Shown: one piece after another, positions 1-9,303 of the stretch
Layout: each line of letters opens with the position of its first letter
Numbering within the stretch: the stretch's first letter is position 1
Assembly (NCBI RefSeq): GCF_014324365.1
Contig: NZ_QEIG01000005.1
Location: 62,001 to 126,000 of the forward strand
DNA: 64,000 nt
From: Algoriphagus sp. AK58
Lineage (GTDB): Bacteria > Bacteroidota > Bacteroidia > Cytophagales > Cyclobacteriaceae
Direction: 5' to 3'
Position numbers and translations under genes: made by a program
The notes under the pieces: generated by a model
What the model was told of the DNA's origin: nothing
Seen by the model: the letters and a program-made list of their open reading frames with translations, nothing else
The model's database searches: none

Positions 1-893
1 GCGAAAGTGGGTAAGACTACAGGAGTTAAGGGATTGTTTCTGTTTACTTTATCAAACTGAACTTGGAAAATGAATTCCCCTGTATTTTTATTAGAAGGAA
101 GTATCATTTCCCGATATTCCTTGAACAATGGAAAAGTACTTGTTCTCAAATCGACCAATTCTTTGGAGCGTTTTGCTGATTCTACATAGGCAGATTGACC
201 GGCATTCACCGGAAATCCAGCATAGGTCAAATACACATCTGCCAATAAAGCTTTCACAAATCCTCTGGATACTTCACCATTGGGTCTTCTCCAGGGTAAG
301 GGTGCCTTTTCAGCTTCCAACAAGTCGGGAATGATGACCTGATCATAGATTTGCTTTACAGGTGTTCTGGGCGTATTTACATCATTGAGACTGGTTATAG
401 GTTCTGTAACCATAGGAACATCCCCAAACATTCTTACCAAATAGAAATAGTAGAAAGCTCTCAGTGCTCGTACTTCTGCCAGAAATTCAGCTTTTTGAGT
501 TTCGTTTAAAACACTGAAACCAGGAATTTGCTTCAATGCAACATTGCATCTCAAAATGCCTTGATAGGCGCTTTGCCAATACGTGTCAATGTAAAATGCC
601 TGTGAATCATGGGTCAGCTGATTGAAGCGGAAAGCTTCTGTCTGGGCCACACCATCTGCTTTTCCGGACATAAATTCCAAAAGAGAAAGCGTATTGCCGC
701 CCCAGCCTCCGGAACCAACAGCTACTAAGTTGACATTACCATAAATACTTGCTAAAAAGGCTCTTGCGGCCTCAATGCTGGTTACGTTAGCCTGAGTAGT
801 CAGCGTATTTGGATTTTCTTCCAAAAATTCATTGCAGGATACTGCTCCAGTTACAATGACAAAGGATAAGAGGTATTTAATATATCGTTTCAT
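1..893 (-). CDS. SusD/RagB-family outer-membrane lipoprotein (partial, C-terminus beyond window)
   Basis: Reading the minus strand from an ATG at 893 gives an open frame of 297 codons that runs off the left edge. The first 20 residues are a lipoprotein signal ending in VSC (lipobox Cys20), followed by NEFLEENP, a typical start of mature SusD proteins. Further on, the AEVRALRAFYYFYLVRMFGDVP stretch and neighbouring helices fit the TPR-containing SusD fold. SusD proteins sit on the cell surface and lid the SusC channel, binding glycans or other oligomers. The gene follows susC by 20 nt, the usual SusC-SusD order. Family members are usually about 450-600 aa, so roughly half is missing. The substrate cannot be inferred, because no carbohydrate-active enzyme is visible here. 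Confidence 0.93.
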   Translation of the reverse strand, partial: MKRYIKYLLSFVIVTGAVSCNEFLEENPNTLTTQANVTSIEAARAFLASIYGNVNLVAVGSGGWGGNTLSLLEFMSGKADGVAQTEAFRFNQLTHDSQAFYIDTYWQSAYQGILRCNVALKQIPGFSVLNETQKAEFLAEVRALRAFYYFYLVRMFGDVPMVTEPITSLNDVNTPRTPVKQIYDQVIIPDLLEAEKAPLPWRRPNGEVSRGFVKALLADVYLTYAGFPVNAGQSAYVESAKRSKELVDLRTSTFPLFKEYREMILPSNKNTGEFIFQVQFDKVNRNNPLTPVVLPTF

Positions 894-913
894 TTGATTT
901 CCGTTTTTAAGAA

Positions 914-3900
914 TTAAAAGCTCAAATTAAGTCCTGCACTAAAGGTTCTCGGTCTGGCAAACGGGAAGAAGTCAAGACCAACCGGAAGTTGACCTGAACC
1001 CTCGAAGGTGTTTACCTCAGGATCATAACCTGTATAATCAGTCAAGACAAATAAATTCTGACCGCTGAAGAATACTCTGGCTTTGGTTAGCTTCCATTTA
1101 TCCAACAAAACAGAGGGAAGATTGTACCCCAACATTAAGTTTTGAAGTCTGACGAAGGAACCATCCTCCATCCAATGCGTGTCACCGTTGGTGAGGTATG
1201 GGGTTCCCCATGCTCTAACTTCAGCTATCATGGTATTCTGATTGTCTGGTCTCCAGGCATTCAATACGGTTGCATAGCTGTTAGCTAAGGTTTGTCTGTC
1301 TTCTACTGAATGTTTAGTAGCGTTAATGACGTTATTGCCCTCTACAAATCTCAATTCAAAGGATAAGTCAAAGTTTTTGTAAACGAAGGTGTTTGTCATA
1401 TTGGCAGTCCATTTCGGATACATTCTCCCGATAATCTTGGAGTCATTTCCGTCTATTCTGCCATCGTTATTTAGGTCTTGCCATTTGATATCTCCCGGTC
1501 TCAACCCATAGCGAGCTGCCTCATCCGCCTCGTCAGTGCCCCAAGTACCAAGTCTTACACGGCCCCAAATACTACCGATTTGCTGACCTACCCGTAAAAT
1601 ATTGGTTGGTCCAAGGAAATTAGGGCCGGGGAAAATGTCGGCATTGTTTGCTCCTAGTTTTAGAATTTCGTTTCTGTTAGTAGCAAAATTCAGATCTGTG
1701 GACCAGGAGAAGTCTCCTTTTTCAACGTTTACACTATTAATGGTAAATTCAATACCCTTATTTTCAACGCTTCCTATGTTTCGACTAACTGATCCGAAAC
1801 CTGTAGACCAAGGAAGAGGCGCATTCAAGATCAAATCATTGGTTACTTTATAGTAAACGTCCGTTTCGATATTCAATCTGCTGTTAAAGAAGCTCATTTC
1901 AATCCCCATATCATATTGATCGGTAGATTCCCACTTTAAATCACTGTTACCGAAAGAAGTCTGAGAAATAGCAATCTCATTCCCGGCTGCTTTGAGGACG
2001 TTGAACGTTCCTAAAAATTGAAGTGAGTTAAAGTTGCCTATCTCCTGATTTCCTGTTCTTCCTGCGCTGGCTCTAACCTTAAGGTCATTCATTATGCCAC
2101 CTTTGTTAAAAAATTCTTCTTCGGAAACTCTCCAAGCCACACCTAATGAAGGGAAAAAAGCATACTGATTATTTGCCCCAAATCGTGAAGATCCATCGTA
2201 TCTACCTGTTGCTGTCACCAAATATTTGTTCTTGAAGCTATAGTTAGCTCTGGCAAAATAAGAGTTCAATTGAGACGCTCCTACGTTTCCATTAATGCCA
2301 GCTATCGGGATAATATTGCCTGCTCGTATGTTTGTCCATTCAAAGAAATCATCTATGAAACCTTCAGATCTTACGCTCAAATTCTCAAAAGAATCTCTCT
2401 GCCAGCTGAATCCAAACATCGCGTTGATCCTATGATCTTCACCGAACTGTTTATTCCAGTTTAAGAAATTCTCACTTTGCCAATAAACTCTATCCTGCAT
2501 GCTGACAGTTGCAATGCCTCTTTGGTCAGCAGATAAAAGTCTCAGGTTTCTGGAAGAATAGAAATTGTTTTTAGTGGATTCTAAGATGGTACTGAAGGTG
2601 GTTTTGAACTCCAATTCTGGAGATATCTTAAAATTCAAATACACATCAGAATAAAACTGAGTAACATTTGCCTCCGTACCCCTATTTTGAGCGATGTTGA
2701 CTGGGTTTTCAGCACCTTCTGTTCCCGGCCAGTCAGAGTTGGCTCCCCATCTTCCGTCAGGATATTTTACCGGAATGATGGGCAAGGCTTCAGCAACCAT
2801 TCGAGGCACGTTCAAACTTCCATTTCCATCGTCAACTATATTTCTTTTACTTTTTGTGCCCAGGATACTCCCGCCTACGGTCAACCACTTTTTTACATCA
2901 GAGTCGATCGATATTTTACCATTGAATCGCTCAAATCCTGATCCCATCATGATACCGTCTTCATTGGTGTAGCCAAGAGAAACGTTGTAAGCAGTGTTGC
3001 TTGAGCCGCCTCTAAAAGCCAGGTTATGGTTTTGTCCGAAGGCAGGGTTGTAGATTTCGTCCTCCCAATTTGTGTTGTACAATGGCTTTCCGCTGGAATC
3101 GAAAAGGTTTGGATAATTTGCTGGATCTGCTCTTCTATATCGTCCTTGCGCAAATCCGGATGGATCATACTTGGCGGCATTATCAAAAGCTCGGTTATAT
3201 ATTTCCATGAACTCAGTGGAATTCAATCCTGGAACACTATTAGCCAGAGTAGACACAGAGAAGAAATTGTCATAAATCACCTGACTTTGATTTTTCTTGC
3301 CTCTTTTGGTGGTGACCATAATTACGCCGTTGGCTCCACGGGCACCATAAATTGCTGCTGAAGAAGCGTCTTTTAAGACTTCCATGGATTCAATATCTCC
3401 AGGGTTGATCATGTTGAGGTCGCCTCCGATAATACCGTCAATTACGAAGAGAGGCTGAACTCCCGAGTTAATGGAGTTGATTCCTCTGATTCGGATTCGG
3501 GCACCAGCCCCCGGAGCGTTTTGGGTATTTAATACTTCCACACCAGCAACACGCCCTTGGAGAGATTTCACGGCATTTGTCTGGGATCTGTCCATTAGTT
3601 TTTCACCTCTCACGGATCCTACAGAACCTGTTAAGTCGGATTTTTTCATGGTACCATATCCCACCACCACAATTTCATCGAGTGATTGACTGTCTTCCTG
3701 AAGGACTATATCTACCACGCTTTGGGACTGAACGGTGACGGTTTGGGAAGCAAATCCGATAAATGAAAACACAATTGATCCTCCTTCGGGAACTGACACC
3801 GAATATTTCCCATCCAGATCAGTCACAGTTCCTTTGTTAGTTCCTTTTACTAAGACACTCACCCCGGGTAGAGGAGCGCCCGTTGCATCTTTGACTGTGC

Positions 3901-4069
3901 CCGAGACAGTCTTTTCTGCTTGTTGGTAATAAAAAGGGGCTGAACTCTCTGCTTTTGCAGGAGGCATGCCCCATAGGAGGGTTGCACAGAGAGGTAGTGC
4001 AACGGTAAGGAGACCGGAAGGTGCTTTCCTTTTTCCCGGAACTTTCCTTGAAGTGGTAAAATTCTTCAT
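914..4069 (-). CDS. SusC/RagA-family TonB-linked outer-membrane transporter
   Basis: A 1051-residue protein. It has a long basic N-terminus and signal peptide (about 1-40, ending AKA), then a carboxypeptidase-regulatory-like domain (about 54-125, VSGTVKDATGAPLPGV). A TonB-box-like DEIVVVGYG follows at 131-139, then a plug domain (about 140-265, with the SusC-typical IRIRGINSIN and VLKDASSAAIYGARG) and a barrel ending in a terminal Phe. No STN domain is visible, so signalling to an anti-sigma factor is not indicated. It should form the energised channel partnering the SusD at 1-893. It is probably transcribed from the AT-rich region 4070-4590, but I found no exact Bacteroidota promoter match there. 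Length and architecture are normal for SusC. Confidence 0.96.
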   Translation of the reverse strand: MKNFTTSRKVPGKRKAPSGLLTVALPLCATLLWGMPPAKAESSAPFYYQQAEKTVSGTVKDATGAPLPGVSVLVKGTNKGTVTDLDGKYSVSVPEGGSIVFSFIGFASQTVTVQSQSVVDIVLQEDSQSLDEIVVVGYGTMKKSDLTGSVGSVRGEKLMDRSQTNAVKSLQGRVAGVEVLNTQNAPGAGARIRIRGINSINSGVQPLFVIDGIIGGDLNMINPGDIESMEVLKDASSAAIYGARGANGVIMVTTKRGKKNQSQVIYDNFFSVSTLANSVPGLNSTEFMEIYNRAFDNAAKYDPSGFAQGRYRRADPANYPNLFDSSGKPLYNTNWEDEIYNPAFGQNHNLAFRGGSSNTAYNVSLGYTNEDGIMMGSGFERFNGKISIDSDVKKWLTVGGSILGTKSKRNIVDDGNGSLNVPRMVAEALPIIPVKYPDGRWGANSDWPGTEGAENPVNIAQNRGTEANVTQFYSDVYLNFKISPELEFKTTFSTILESTKNNFYSSRNLRLLSADQRGIATVSMQDRVYWQSENFLNWNKQFGEDHRINAMFGFSWQRDSFENLSVRSEGFIDDFFEWTNIRAGNIIPIAGINGNVGASQLNSYFARANYSFKNKYLVTATGRYDGSSRFGANNQYAFFPSLGVAWRVSEEEFFNKGGIMNDLKVRASAGRTGNQEIGNFNSLQFLGTFNVLKAAGNEIAISQTSFGNSDLKWESTDQYDMGIEMSFFNSRLNIETDVYYKVTNDLILNAPLPWSTGFGSVSRNIGSVENKGIEFTINSVNVEKGDFSWSTDLNFATNRNEILKLGANNADIFPGPNFLGPTNILRVGQQIGSIWGRVRLGTWGTDEADEAARYGLRPGDIKWQDLNNDGRIDGNDSKIIGRMYPKWTANMTNTFVYKNFDLSFELRFVEGNNVINATKHSVEDRQTLANSYATVLNAWRPDNQNTMIAEVRAWGTPYLTNGDTHWMEDGSFVRLQNLMLGYNLPSVLLDKWKLTKARVFFSGQNLFVLTDYTGYDPEVNTFEGSGQLPVGLDFFPFARPRTFSAGLNLSF

Positions 4070-4641
4070 TGTTTTATGGGTTATTGTTAATAAAAAGGTT
4101 TCAATATTTAAAAGTCGTCACTACTTCATCTCAAAACACTTCAGTTAATGTATTGAATAATTTTTAAGTTGGTGTCCTGTACTGTCATGAATTATTTAAA
4201 AAAATTAAAAAAGTTATTTAATAAAGTTTAAAAAATAGAATTTTAAGTTTTATTTATATTATAAATATAAATTATTTATAACCGGAATTGAGTCTAAAAA
4301 AGAGGGATACTATTAGTTTAGATTAGATCTCAAAAAGTATGGTATATGAAGTTTTTTTTGGGCGAAATGTGCCCAGCTTCTTTTCTCTGTTTTTAACTTG
4401 ATGAAGGGTTGTTTTTTTGTGTTTGTTCTATCTGAATAGATGTAACGTTTTTCCACTTTTTGGTAATAAAGTCGTCGTATATAATAAAGAGAGTAAAGTA
4501 GCTTCAGCTTTAGTTAGTGCAAGGATAATGATGGAATGGAATTTTTCGTTTGATTTCAGTATTGGACTAATCGATATGTAGGGAATAAATAAAAAAAACC
4601 ACTCTTTTGGAGTGGCTTTCTAGTATGGAGTAAGATGTCAA
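4070..4641. other. AT-rich intergenic region between susC and accC
   Basis: 572 nt without a convincing gene. The left two thirds are very A/T-rich, with runs of A and T, and should contain the susC promoter and leader. A near-match to the -7 element on the minus strand (TACTTTTTG at about 4334-4342, one base too long) is the best candidate, and no matching -33 was found. The right end holds the accC terminator, listed separately. Confidence 0.6.
4591..4620 (-). terminator. Rho-independent terminator of the fabH-efp-accB-accC operon
   Basis: On the minus strand a 6-bp stem CCACTC/GAGTGG with a 5-nt loop is followed by a run of eight T. It lies 21 nt after the accC stop codon. Confidence 0.85.
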
Positions 4642-5991
4642 TTATCCTTTAATCACCGAGAAATCGAATGTTTCCAAAAACTTTGTGGTGAAGTTTCCTT
4701 CTTTGAATTGCTCATTTTCAAGCAAGGCTATATGGAATGGAATAGTAGTCTTGATTCCGTCGATGACGAATTCTTCCAAGGCACGCTTCATTCTCACAAT
4801 CACTTCCTCTCTGGACTGACCGCTCACAATCAGCTTGGCAATCATGGAGTCATAGTTTGGTGGGATCACATAGCCCGCATATACGTGAGAATCCACTCTG
4901 ACTCCTCGACCTCCCGGAATATGAAGGTTGTTGATTTTTCCTGGGCTAGGACGAAAGCCGTTGGCAGGATCTTCTGCATTGATTCGGCACTCCATGGCGT
5001 AGAGCTTGGGGAAATAGTTTCTTCCAGAAATGGTTTCACCCGCGGCAACCTTAATTTGTTCTTTAATCAGGTCAAAGTCCGTTACTTCCTCTGTAATGGG
5101 ATGTTCTACCTGAATTCGGGTGTTCATCTCCATGAAGTAGAAGTTACGATGCTTGTCAACCAAAAACTCAATCGTGCCAGCACCTTCGTAGCCGATGGCT
5201 TCAGCACCTTTGATGGCCGCTTTGCCCATCGCTTCTCGTAACTCCTCGGTAATGAATGGGGAAGGGGTTTCCTCGACCAGTTTCTGATGTCTTCTCTGGA
5301 TGGAGCAATCTCGCTCAGAGAGATGGCAAGCTTTACCTGTTTTGTCACCGACTACCTGAATCTCAATGTGTCGTGGTTCCTCAACGAATTTTTCAAGGTA
5401 AAGACCGTCGTTTCCAAAAGCCGCACCGGATTCCATTTTGGCATCATCCCATGCTTTTTTGAATTCTTTGTCTTCCTTGACAATCCTCATTCCCCGTCCA
5501 CCACCACCGGCGGTAGCTTTTAGAATCACAGGGTAGCCCATCTCATTGGCGATTTTCAGGCCCTGCTCTATAGAATCCAACAATCCATCCGAACCTGGAA
5601 TGGTAGGTACGCCGGCTGCTTTCATGGTCGCCTTGGCAGTAGCCTTATCGCCCATTTTGGCGATCATATCCGGTGAGGCTCCAATAAACTTGATTCCGTA
5701 TTCTTCACAAATTCTGGAGAATTCTGCATTTTCAGAGAGGAAACCATATCCCGGATGGATGGCATCTGCATTGGTAATTTCCGCCGCCGCAATGATCCGA
5801 GGAATATTCAGGTAAGATTCACGGCTAGGTGCAGGACCGATACAAACAGCTTCATCAGCAAATCGCACATGAAGACTGTCTTTGTCAGCAGTGGAATATA
5901 CGGCCACGGTTTTGATGCCCATTTCTTTGCAGGTTCGAATTACCCGAAGGGCGATTTCACCGCGGTTGGCAATTAAGATTTTCTTAAACAC
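4642..5991 (-). CDS. accC: Acetyl-CoA carboxylase, biotin carboxylase subunit
   Basis: 449 residues, the normal length for AccC. It catalyses ATP- and bicarbonate-dependent carboxylation of the biotin carried by AccB, the first half-reaction of malonyl-CoA synthesis. Visible signatures are the N-terminal [12 protein letters not shown], the glycine-rich ATP-grasp loop GGGGRGMR at about 163-170, and [15 protein letters not shown], which holds metal and substrate contacts. It lies 24 nt downstream of accB and is the last gene of the operon. The carboxyltransferase subunits accA and accD are not in the window, which is common in Bacteroidota. Confidence 0.98.
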   Translation of the reverse strand: MFKKILIANRGEIALRVIRTCKEMGIKTVAVYSTADKDSLHVRFADEAVCIGPAPSRESYLNIPRIIAAAEITNADAIHPGYGFLSENAEFSRICEEYGIKFIGASPDMIAKMGDKATAKATMKAAGVPTIPGSDGLLDSIEQGLKIANEMGYPVILKATAGGGGRGMRIVKEDKEFKKAWDDAKMESGAAFGNDGLYLEKFVEEPRHIEIQVVGDKTGKACHLSERDCSIQRRHQKLVEETPSPFITEELREAMGKAAIKGAEAIGYEGAGTIEFLVDKHRNFYFMEMNTRIQVEHPITEEVTDFDLIKEQIKVAAGETISGRNYFPKLYAMECRINAEDPANGFRPSPGKINNLHIPGGRGVRVDSHVYAGYVIPPNYDSMIAKLIVSGQSREEVIVRMKRALEEFVIDGIKTTIPFHIALLENEQFKEGNFTTKFLETFDFSVIKG

Positions 5992-6015
5992 GCTCTTTTT
6001 GATTTAGTGGAAAAA

Positions 6016-6531
6016 TCATCCAGCTGGATCAACAAGGAACAAGGGCTGGTCGTACTCTACTGGTGTTGCATTCGAAACCAAGATTTTAACAATCTTTCCG
6101 GAAACCTCAGATTCGATTTCGTTGAAAAGCTTCATGGCCTCGATTATGCATACTGTCTGACCAGCTTTCACAGATGAACCTTCAGTAACGAAAGGAGCTG
6201 AATCCGGATTTGGGGTCAAGTAGAAAGTTCCGATCATGGGAGATTTAATTTCTACCAGATTGGATGGGGTAGAGGCTGGTGCTGCTGTTGGAGCTGGAGC
6301 AGCCGCAGGTGCCGGCGCAGCCGCCACTGGGGCATGTACCGGAGCAGGAGCATGCATGATGACCGGTGCTGGAGCTACTGTCGCAGAATCCGCATATTTT
6401 TTAATGGAAAGTTCGAATTCTTCGGTCTTGATTTTGACCTCTGCCAGGCCGGAGTTGGAGATATAATCGATCAACTCCTGAATCTCTTTCGCTTTCATAG
6501 GGTTCTTTTTTTGTTCAATGTCTTTGGACAT
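6016..6531 (-). CDS. accB: Acetyl-CoA carboxylase, biotin carboxyl carrier protein
   Basis: 171 residues if started at 6531. The N-terminal helical region begins [13 protein letters not shown], a flexible Ala/Pro-rich linker occupies about 53-90, and the C-terminal biotinyl domain carries EAMKL with the biotinylated lysine at 134. An in-frame Met at residue 12 (start codon 6498) matches the usual AccB N-terminus better. Neither candidate has a clear Shine-Dalgarno sequence, so the start is uncertain by 11 codons. AccB carries CO2 from AccC to the carboxyltransferase. It sits between efp and accC in a tight operon, a conserved accB-accC pair. Confidence 0.96.
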   Translation of the reverse strand: MSKDIEQKKNPMKAKEIQELIDYISNSGLAEVKIKTEEFELSIKKYADSATVAPAPVIMHAPAPVHAPVAAAPAPAAAPAPTAAPASTPSNLVEIKSPMIGTFYLTPNPDSAPFVTEGSSVKAGQTVCIIEAMKLFNEIESEVSGKIVKILVSNATPVEYDQPLFLVDPAG

Positions 6532-6594
6532 CTTGGGGTTGGGTTAAAAACAATAAAGCTGTGTAATTTACAGAAATCACACAGCCAATTACAA

Positions 6595-7158
6595 TTATTT
6601 TACTCTTTCCGAGTATGATCCGTCTCTCGTGTCCACTCTTATCAAGGTGTCCTGATCCACAAAGAGAGGTACCATCACTGTGGCGCCGGTTTCTACTGTC
6701 GCAGGTTTCAGGGCATTGGTGGCGGTATCGCCTTTGATACCGGGCTCGGTGTACGTTATCATTAATTCCACGAATGGAGGCAACTCTACCGAAAGCGGGG
6801 TTTCCGTTTCTGCATGTACAAGAATGTCCACGTTTTGTCCGTCTTTCAATAGTTTCGGTCTTTCGATAAGTCTTTCTTCCAAGGTAATCTGTTCGAAAGT
6901 CTCCGTGTCCATGAAGTTATAGCCCATGTCATCCGCATAAAGAAACTGATGAGGCCTTTTTTCAACTCTTGCCGTGGTTACTTTTTCACCTGCGTTAAAA
7001 GTCTTGTCCAGTGTTTTTCCTGTTTTGAGGCTTTTCAATTTTGTTCTAACAAAAGCCGCTCCTTTGCCTGGTTTTACGTGCTGAAACTCGACAATTGAAA
7101 AAATGTCGTTGTTCATCTCCAGACAAAGTCCATTCTTGAAATCTGCAGTACTTGCCAT
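6595..7158 (-). CDS. efp: Translation elongation factor P
   Basis: 187 residues, the normal EF-P length, with three beta-barrel domains. EF-P binds between the P and E sites and relieves ribosome stalling at polyproline stretches. The tip loop reads KPGKGAAF and Lys32 is the residue that is post-translationally modified in lysine-type EF-Ps. No modification genes (epmA/epmB) are seen here. It lies 22 nt after fabH and 63 nt before accB, on the same strand, so all four genes are probably co-transcribed. Confidence 0.97.
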   Translation of the reverse strand: MASTADFKNGLCLEMNNDIFSIVEFQHVKPGKGAAFVRTKLKSLKTGKTLDKTFNAGEKVTTARVEKRPHQFLYADDMGYNFMDTETFEQITLEERLIERPKLLKDGQNVDILVHAETETPLSVELPPFVELMITYTEPGIKGDTATNALKPATVETGATVMVPLFVDQDTLIRVDTRDGSYSERVK

Positions 7159-7180
7159 AGGTTAGTTTATATTCTGTTAA

Positions 7181-8179
7181 TTATTTCGGATCGTAGGCCC
7201 ATTTCAGGTAAATGGATCCCCAAGTAAAACCACCTCCAAAGGCAGCGAGGATCAGATTGTCTCCTTTTTTCAGTTGGTGTTCATATTCCCAAAGACACAA
7301 CGGAATCGTGGCTGCGGTGGTATTTCCATATCGCTCGATATTCATCATGACTTTTTCAGGTCCGACCCCCATTCGATTTGCTGTAGCATCGATGATTCGC
7401 TTGTTTGCCTGATGAGGTACAAGCCAGGCAATATCCTCGCCTTTCAGTCCGTTCCGTTCCATTACTTCAGCACTCACATCAGCCATATTGGTTACTGCAA
7501 ATTTGAATACCGTAGCGCCTTCCTGATAGGCAAAATGTTCGCGGTTTAGGACTGTCTCGGTTGAGGCGGGTTTTCTGCTTCCTCCGGCTTTCATGTGAAG
7601 GAAAGGTTCGCCTGAACCATCGGCTTTTAGAATAGCATCCATGATGCCCATTTTTTCCGTAGTAGGCTCAAGAAGTACGGCTCCGGCACCATCTCCAAAA
7701 AGAATGCAGGTGGTTCGGTCTTGGTAGTCCACGATGGCAGACATTTTATCTGCACCAACTACCACTACCTTTTTGTGAGTACCTGCTTGAATGAATTGAG
7801 CGCCCAGTTGAAGCGCATACAAAAAACCGGAACAGGCAGCACCCACATCAAAAGAAAAGGAGTTTTTTGCACCGACTTTGTCTGCGATAATATTTGCAGT
7901 TGCAGGAAAAGGCATATCAGGGGTTACCGTCGCACAGATGATTAATTCGATATCCAAAGGATTGGTGCCTGTTTTCTCCAAAAGACCTTTTACTGCTTCG
8001 ATACCCATGACGGAGGTCCCCTGGTTTTCACCTTTTAGGATTCTTCTTTCTTTGATACCCGTGCGGGAGGTGATCCATTCGTCGTTGGTATCCACTAGGG
8101 ATTCAAGCTCTTTGTTGGTCAGACGATACTCCGGGACGTATCCCTGAATACCGGTAATCATGGCTCTGATTTTGTCCAT
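7181..8179 (-). CDS. fabH: Beta-ketoacyl-ACP synthase III
   Basis: 332 residues. FabH condenses acetyl-CoA, or a branched acyl-CoA, with malonyl-ACP to begin fatty acid synthesis. The thiolase-fold catalytic triad is visible as Cys116 in DVGAACSGF, His256 in VPHQANKRI and Asn286 in RYGNTTAAT. It is the first gene of the run to efp, accB and accC, which links chain initiation with malonyl-CoA production. A perfect-consensus promoter lies about 80 nt upstream. plsX, often placed before fabH, is absent; rpmF lies upstream but is separated by a terminator. Confidence 0.97.
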   Translation of the reverse strand: MDKIRAMITGIQGYVPEYRLTNKELESLVDTNDEWITSRTGIKERRILKGENQGTSVMGIEAVKGLLEKTGTNPLDIELIICATVTPDMPFPATANIIADKVGAKNSFSFDVGAACSGFLYALQLGAQFIQAGTHKKVVVVGADKMSAIVDYQDRTTCILFGDGAGAVLLEPTTEKMGIMDAILKADGSGEPFLHMKAGGSRKPASTETVLNREHFAYQEGATVFKFAVTNMADVSAEVMERNGLKGEDIAWLVPHQANKRIIDATANRMGVGPEKVMMNIERYGNTTAATIPLCLWEYEHQLKKGDNLILAAFGGGFTWGSIYLKWAYDPK

Positions 8180-8261
8180 TTTGCTAGGTTTGATAGTGAG
8201 AAATTTCGAAAAGATTTCTCAAACTGGGCTGTTTGTCTTTCAGGAATTTCCTGAGCAGGGC

Positions 8262-8293
8262 CAAAAATAGTACAATGCCCTCTGACCACCAAA
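8262..8293 (-). promoter_or_regulatory. Bacteroidota-type promoter for the fabH operon
   Basis: On the minus strand, TTTG (8290-8293) is separated by 20 nt from TATTTTTG (8262-8269), an exact match to the Bacteroidota sigma-A consensus TTTG-N19-21-TAnnTTTG. Transcription would begin near 8256, leaving a leader of about 76 nt. That leader contains a short palindrome, CAGGAA/TTCCTG, at 8241-8253. Confidence 0.75.
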
Positions 8294-8351
8294 ACCAAAC
8301 CATCCCAGTGTGTTTAAGTACTTAAAATTCAGTTGTTTTCAGTTTTTAGAA

Positions 8352-8384
8352 ACAAAAAATCCATCCCTCAAAAGGGATGGATTT
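8352..8384 (-). terminator. Rho-independent terminator after rpmF
   Basis: A perfect 12-bp stem (8357-8368 with 8373-8384, 4-nt loop), followed on the minus strand by a run of T. It ends the DUF177-rpmF transcript 25 nt after the rpmF stop and separates it from fabH. Confidence 0.88.
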
Positions 8385-8409
8385 GAAAGATGACTTGATC
8401 AAAGATTGA

Positions 8410-8601
8410 TTAAGCTCTGATTTCTTTTTCGATGATTACCTGTCCTTTGTAATACAGTTTACCATCAAGCCAGAAAGCTCTGTGAGGTAAATGCATTTCT
8501 CCGGTAGTAGGACATTTTGCCAATCCAGGAGCTTCCAGTTTATAGTGAGTTCTTCTTTTATCTCTTCTGGTTTTCGAAATTTTGCGTTTAGGATGTGCCA
8601 T
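8410..8601 (-). CDS. rpmF: 50S ribosomal protein bL32
   Basis: 63 residues beginning [20 protein letters not shown], the highly conserved basic N-terminus of bL32, a component of the large subunit near the peptidyl-transferase region. Only one cysteine is present (KCPTTGEMH), so the zinc-ribbon CxxC pairs of the zinc-binding form are missing. It lies 12 nt downstream of the DUF177 gene, the near-universal yceD-rpmF pairing. Confidence 0.97.
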   Translation of the reverse strand: MAHPKRKISKTRRDKRRTHYKLEAPGLAKCPTTGEMHLPHRAFWLDGKLYYKGQVIIEKEIRA

Positions 8602-8613
8602 TTTATGCGTGGT

Positions 8614-9198
8614 TTATGATTGTTCTTTATTTTTTAATTTTAATAACTTTTCCCATCGAGGATCAATGGGCTTTGATTCCTCATCTTTTGGGCCATCATC
8701 TTTGGTAAATACTTCATTTTCTGATTCATTATCCAAATAGATGTAACCCCCTTCGGTATCGTAATCCTCCTCATCATCCAGTTCATTTCTGTAATCAGGA
8801 TGAATTTTTTTGGCCGGTAGTGCCAATAGGATAAACTCATAGATCAATTGTGCCACATTGATCGAGGGAGTATCCCTTGTGATCATGTATACATTTTCAT
8901 CTATTTCCTGCTCTTCAGACCCATATTTATAGATCATCTTTTCTGAGATATTCAGGGGATGATCAAATACTTCCAAGCTTCGGTCGCAGGTGAGTTCTAC
9001 GGTACCATTAATCAAAAAGGTAAGTTCAATCAAATTGACTCCCTTTTCCATGATGACCCGTACGGTCAACTTTCCTTTCTCCAGGATTTCATTGTCTTCG
9101 AAGCTCTGAAAAAAGTCGTCTCCAATTTCAAAGTCAATTTCATGTTGTCCTTCTTTGAACTTAATGACTTCAATATCAAAGGTTTTCCAGAATTTCAC
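8614..9198 (-). CDS. DUF177 (YceD-like) protein, upstream partner of bL32
   Basis: 194 residues, acidic overall, with a very acidic C-terminal third (about 125-175). The position directly before rpmF, the length, and the pattern around ELTCDRSLEVFDHPL match the DUF177/YceD family. In other bacteria and plastids this family is linked to 23S rRNA accumulation and large-subunit assembly; the exact activity is not established. The two Cys pairs seen in some family members are not evident, as only one Cys is visible. A -7 promoter element lies 26 nt upstream. Confidence 0.88.
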   Translation of the reverse strand: MKFWKTFDIEVIKFKEGQHEIDFEIGDDFFQSFEDNEILEKGKLTVRVIMEKGVNLIELTFLINGTVELTCDRSLEVFDHPLNISEKMIYKYGSEEQEIDENVYMITRDTPSINVAQLIYEFILLALPAKKIHPDYRNELDDEEDYDTEGGYIYLDNESENEVFTKDDGPKDEESKPIDPRWEKLLKLKNKEQS

Positions 9199-9223
9199 GA
9201 TTCTTCCTCCTGATTTAAGACCG

Positions 9224-9231
9224 CAAATGTA
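9224..9231 (-). promoter_or_regulatory. -7 promoter element of the DUF177-rpmF operon
   Basis: On the minus strand TACATTTG is an exact TAnnTTTG match. About 19-20 nt upstream only a degenerate -33 (TTTCG, around 9250) is visible. The predicted start of transcription near 9218 leaves a leader of about 20 nt before the ATG at 9198. Confidence 0.55.
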
Positions 9232-9303
9232 GGCAATAATTTAAAATAGCCGAAACTGTTTTAAAATAAAATTTGGTTTTGATTCTATTTTTTGATGAAA
9301 CTT

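Noticed and set aside
4708..5241. 177-codon open frame on the plus strand opposite accC
   Set aside because: It is antisense to a clearly conserved biotin carboxylase; its protein has no recognisable features and follows from codon bias of the real gene.
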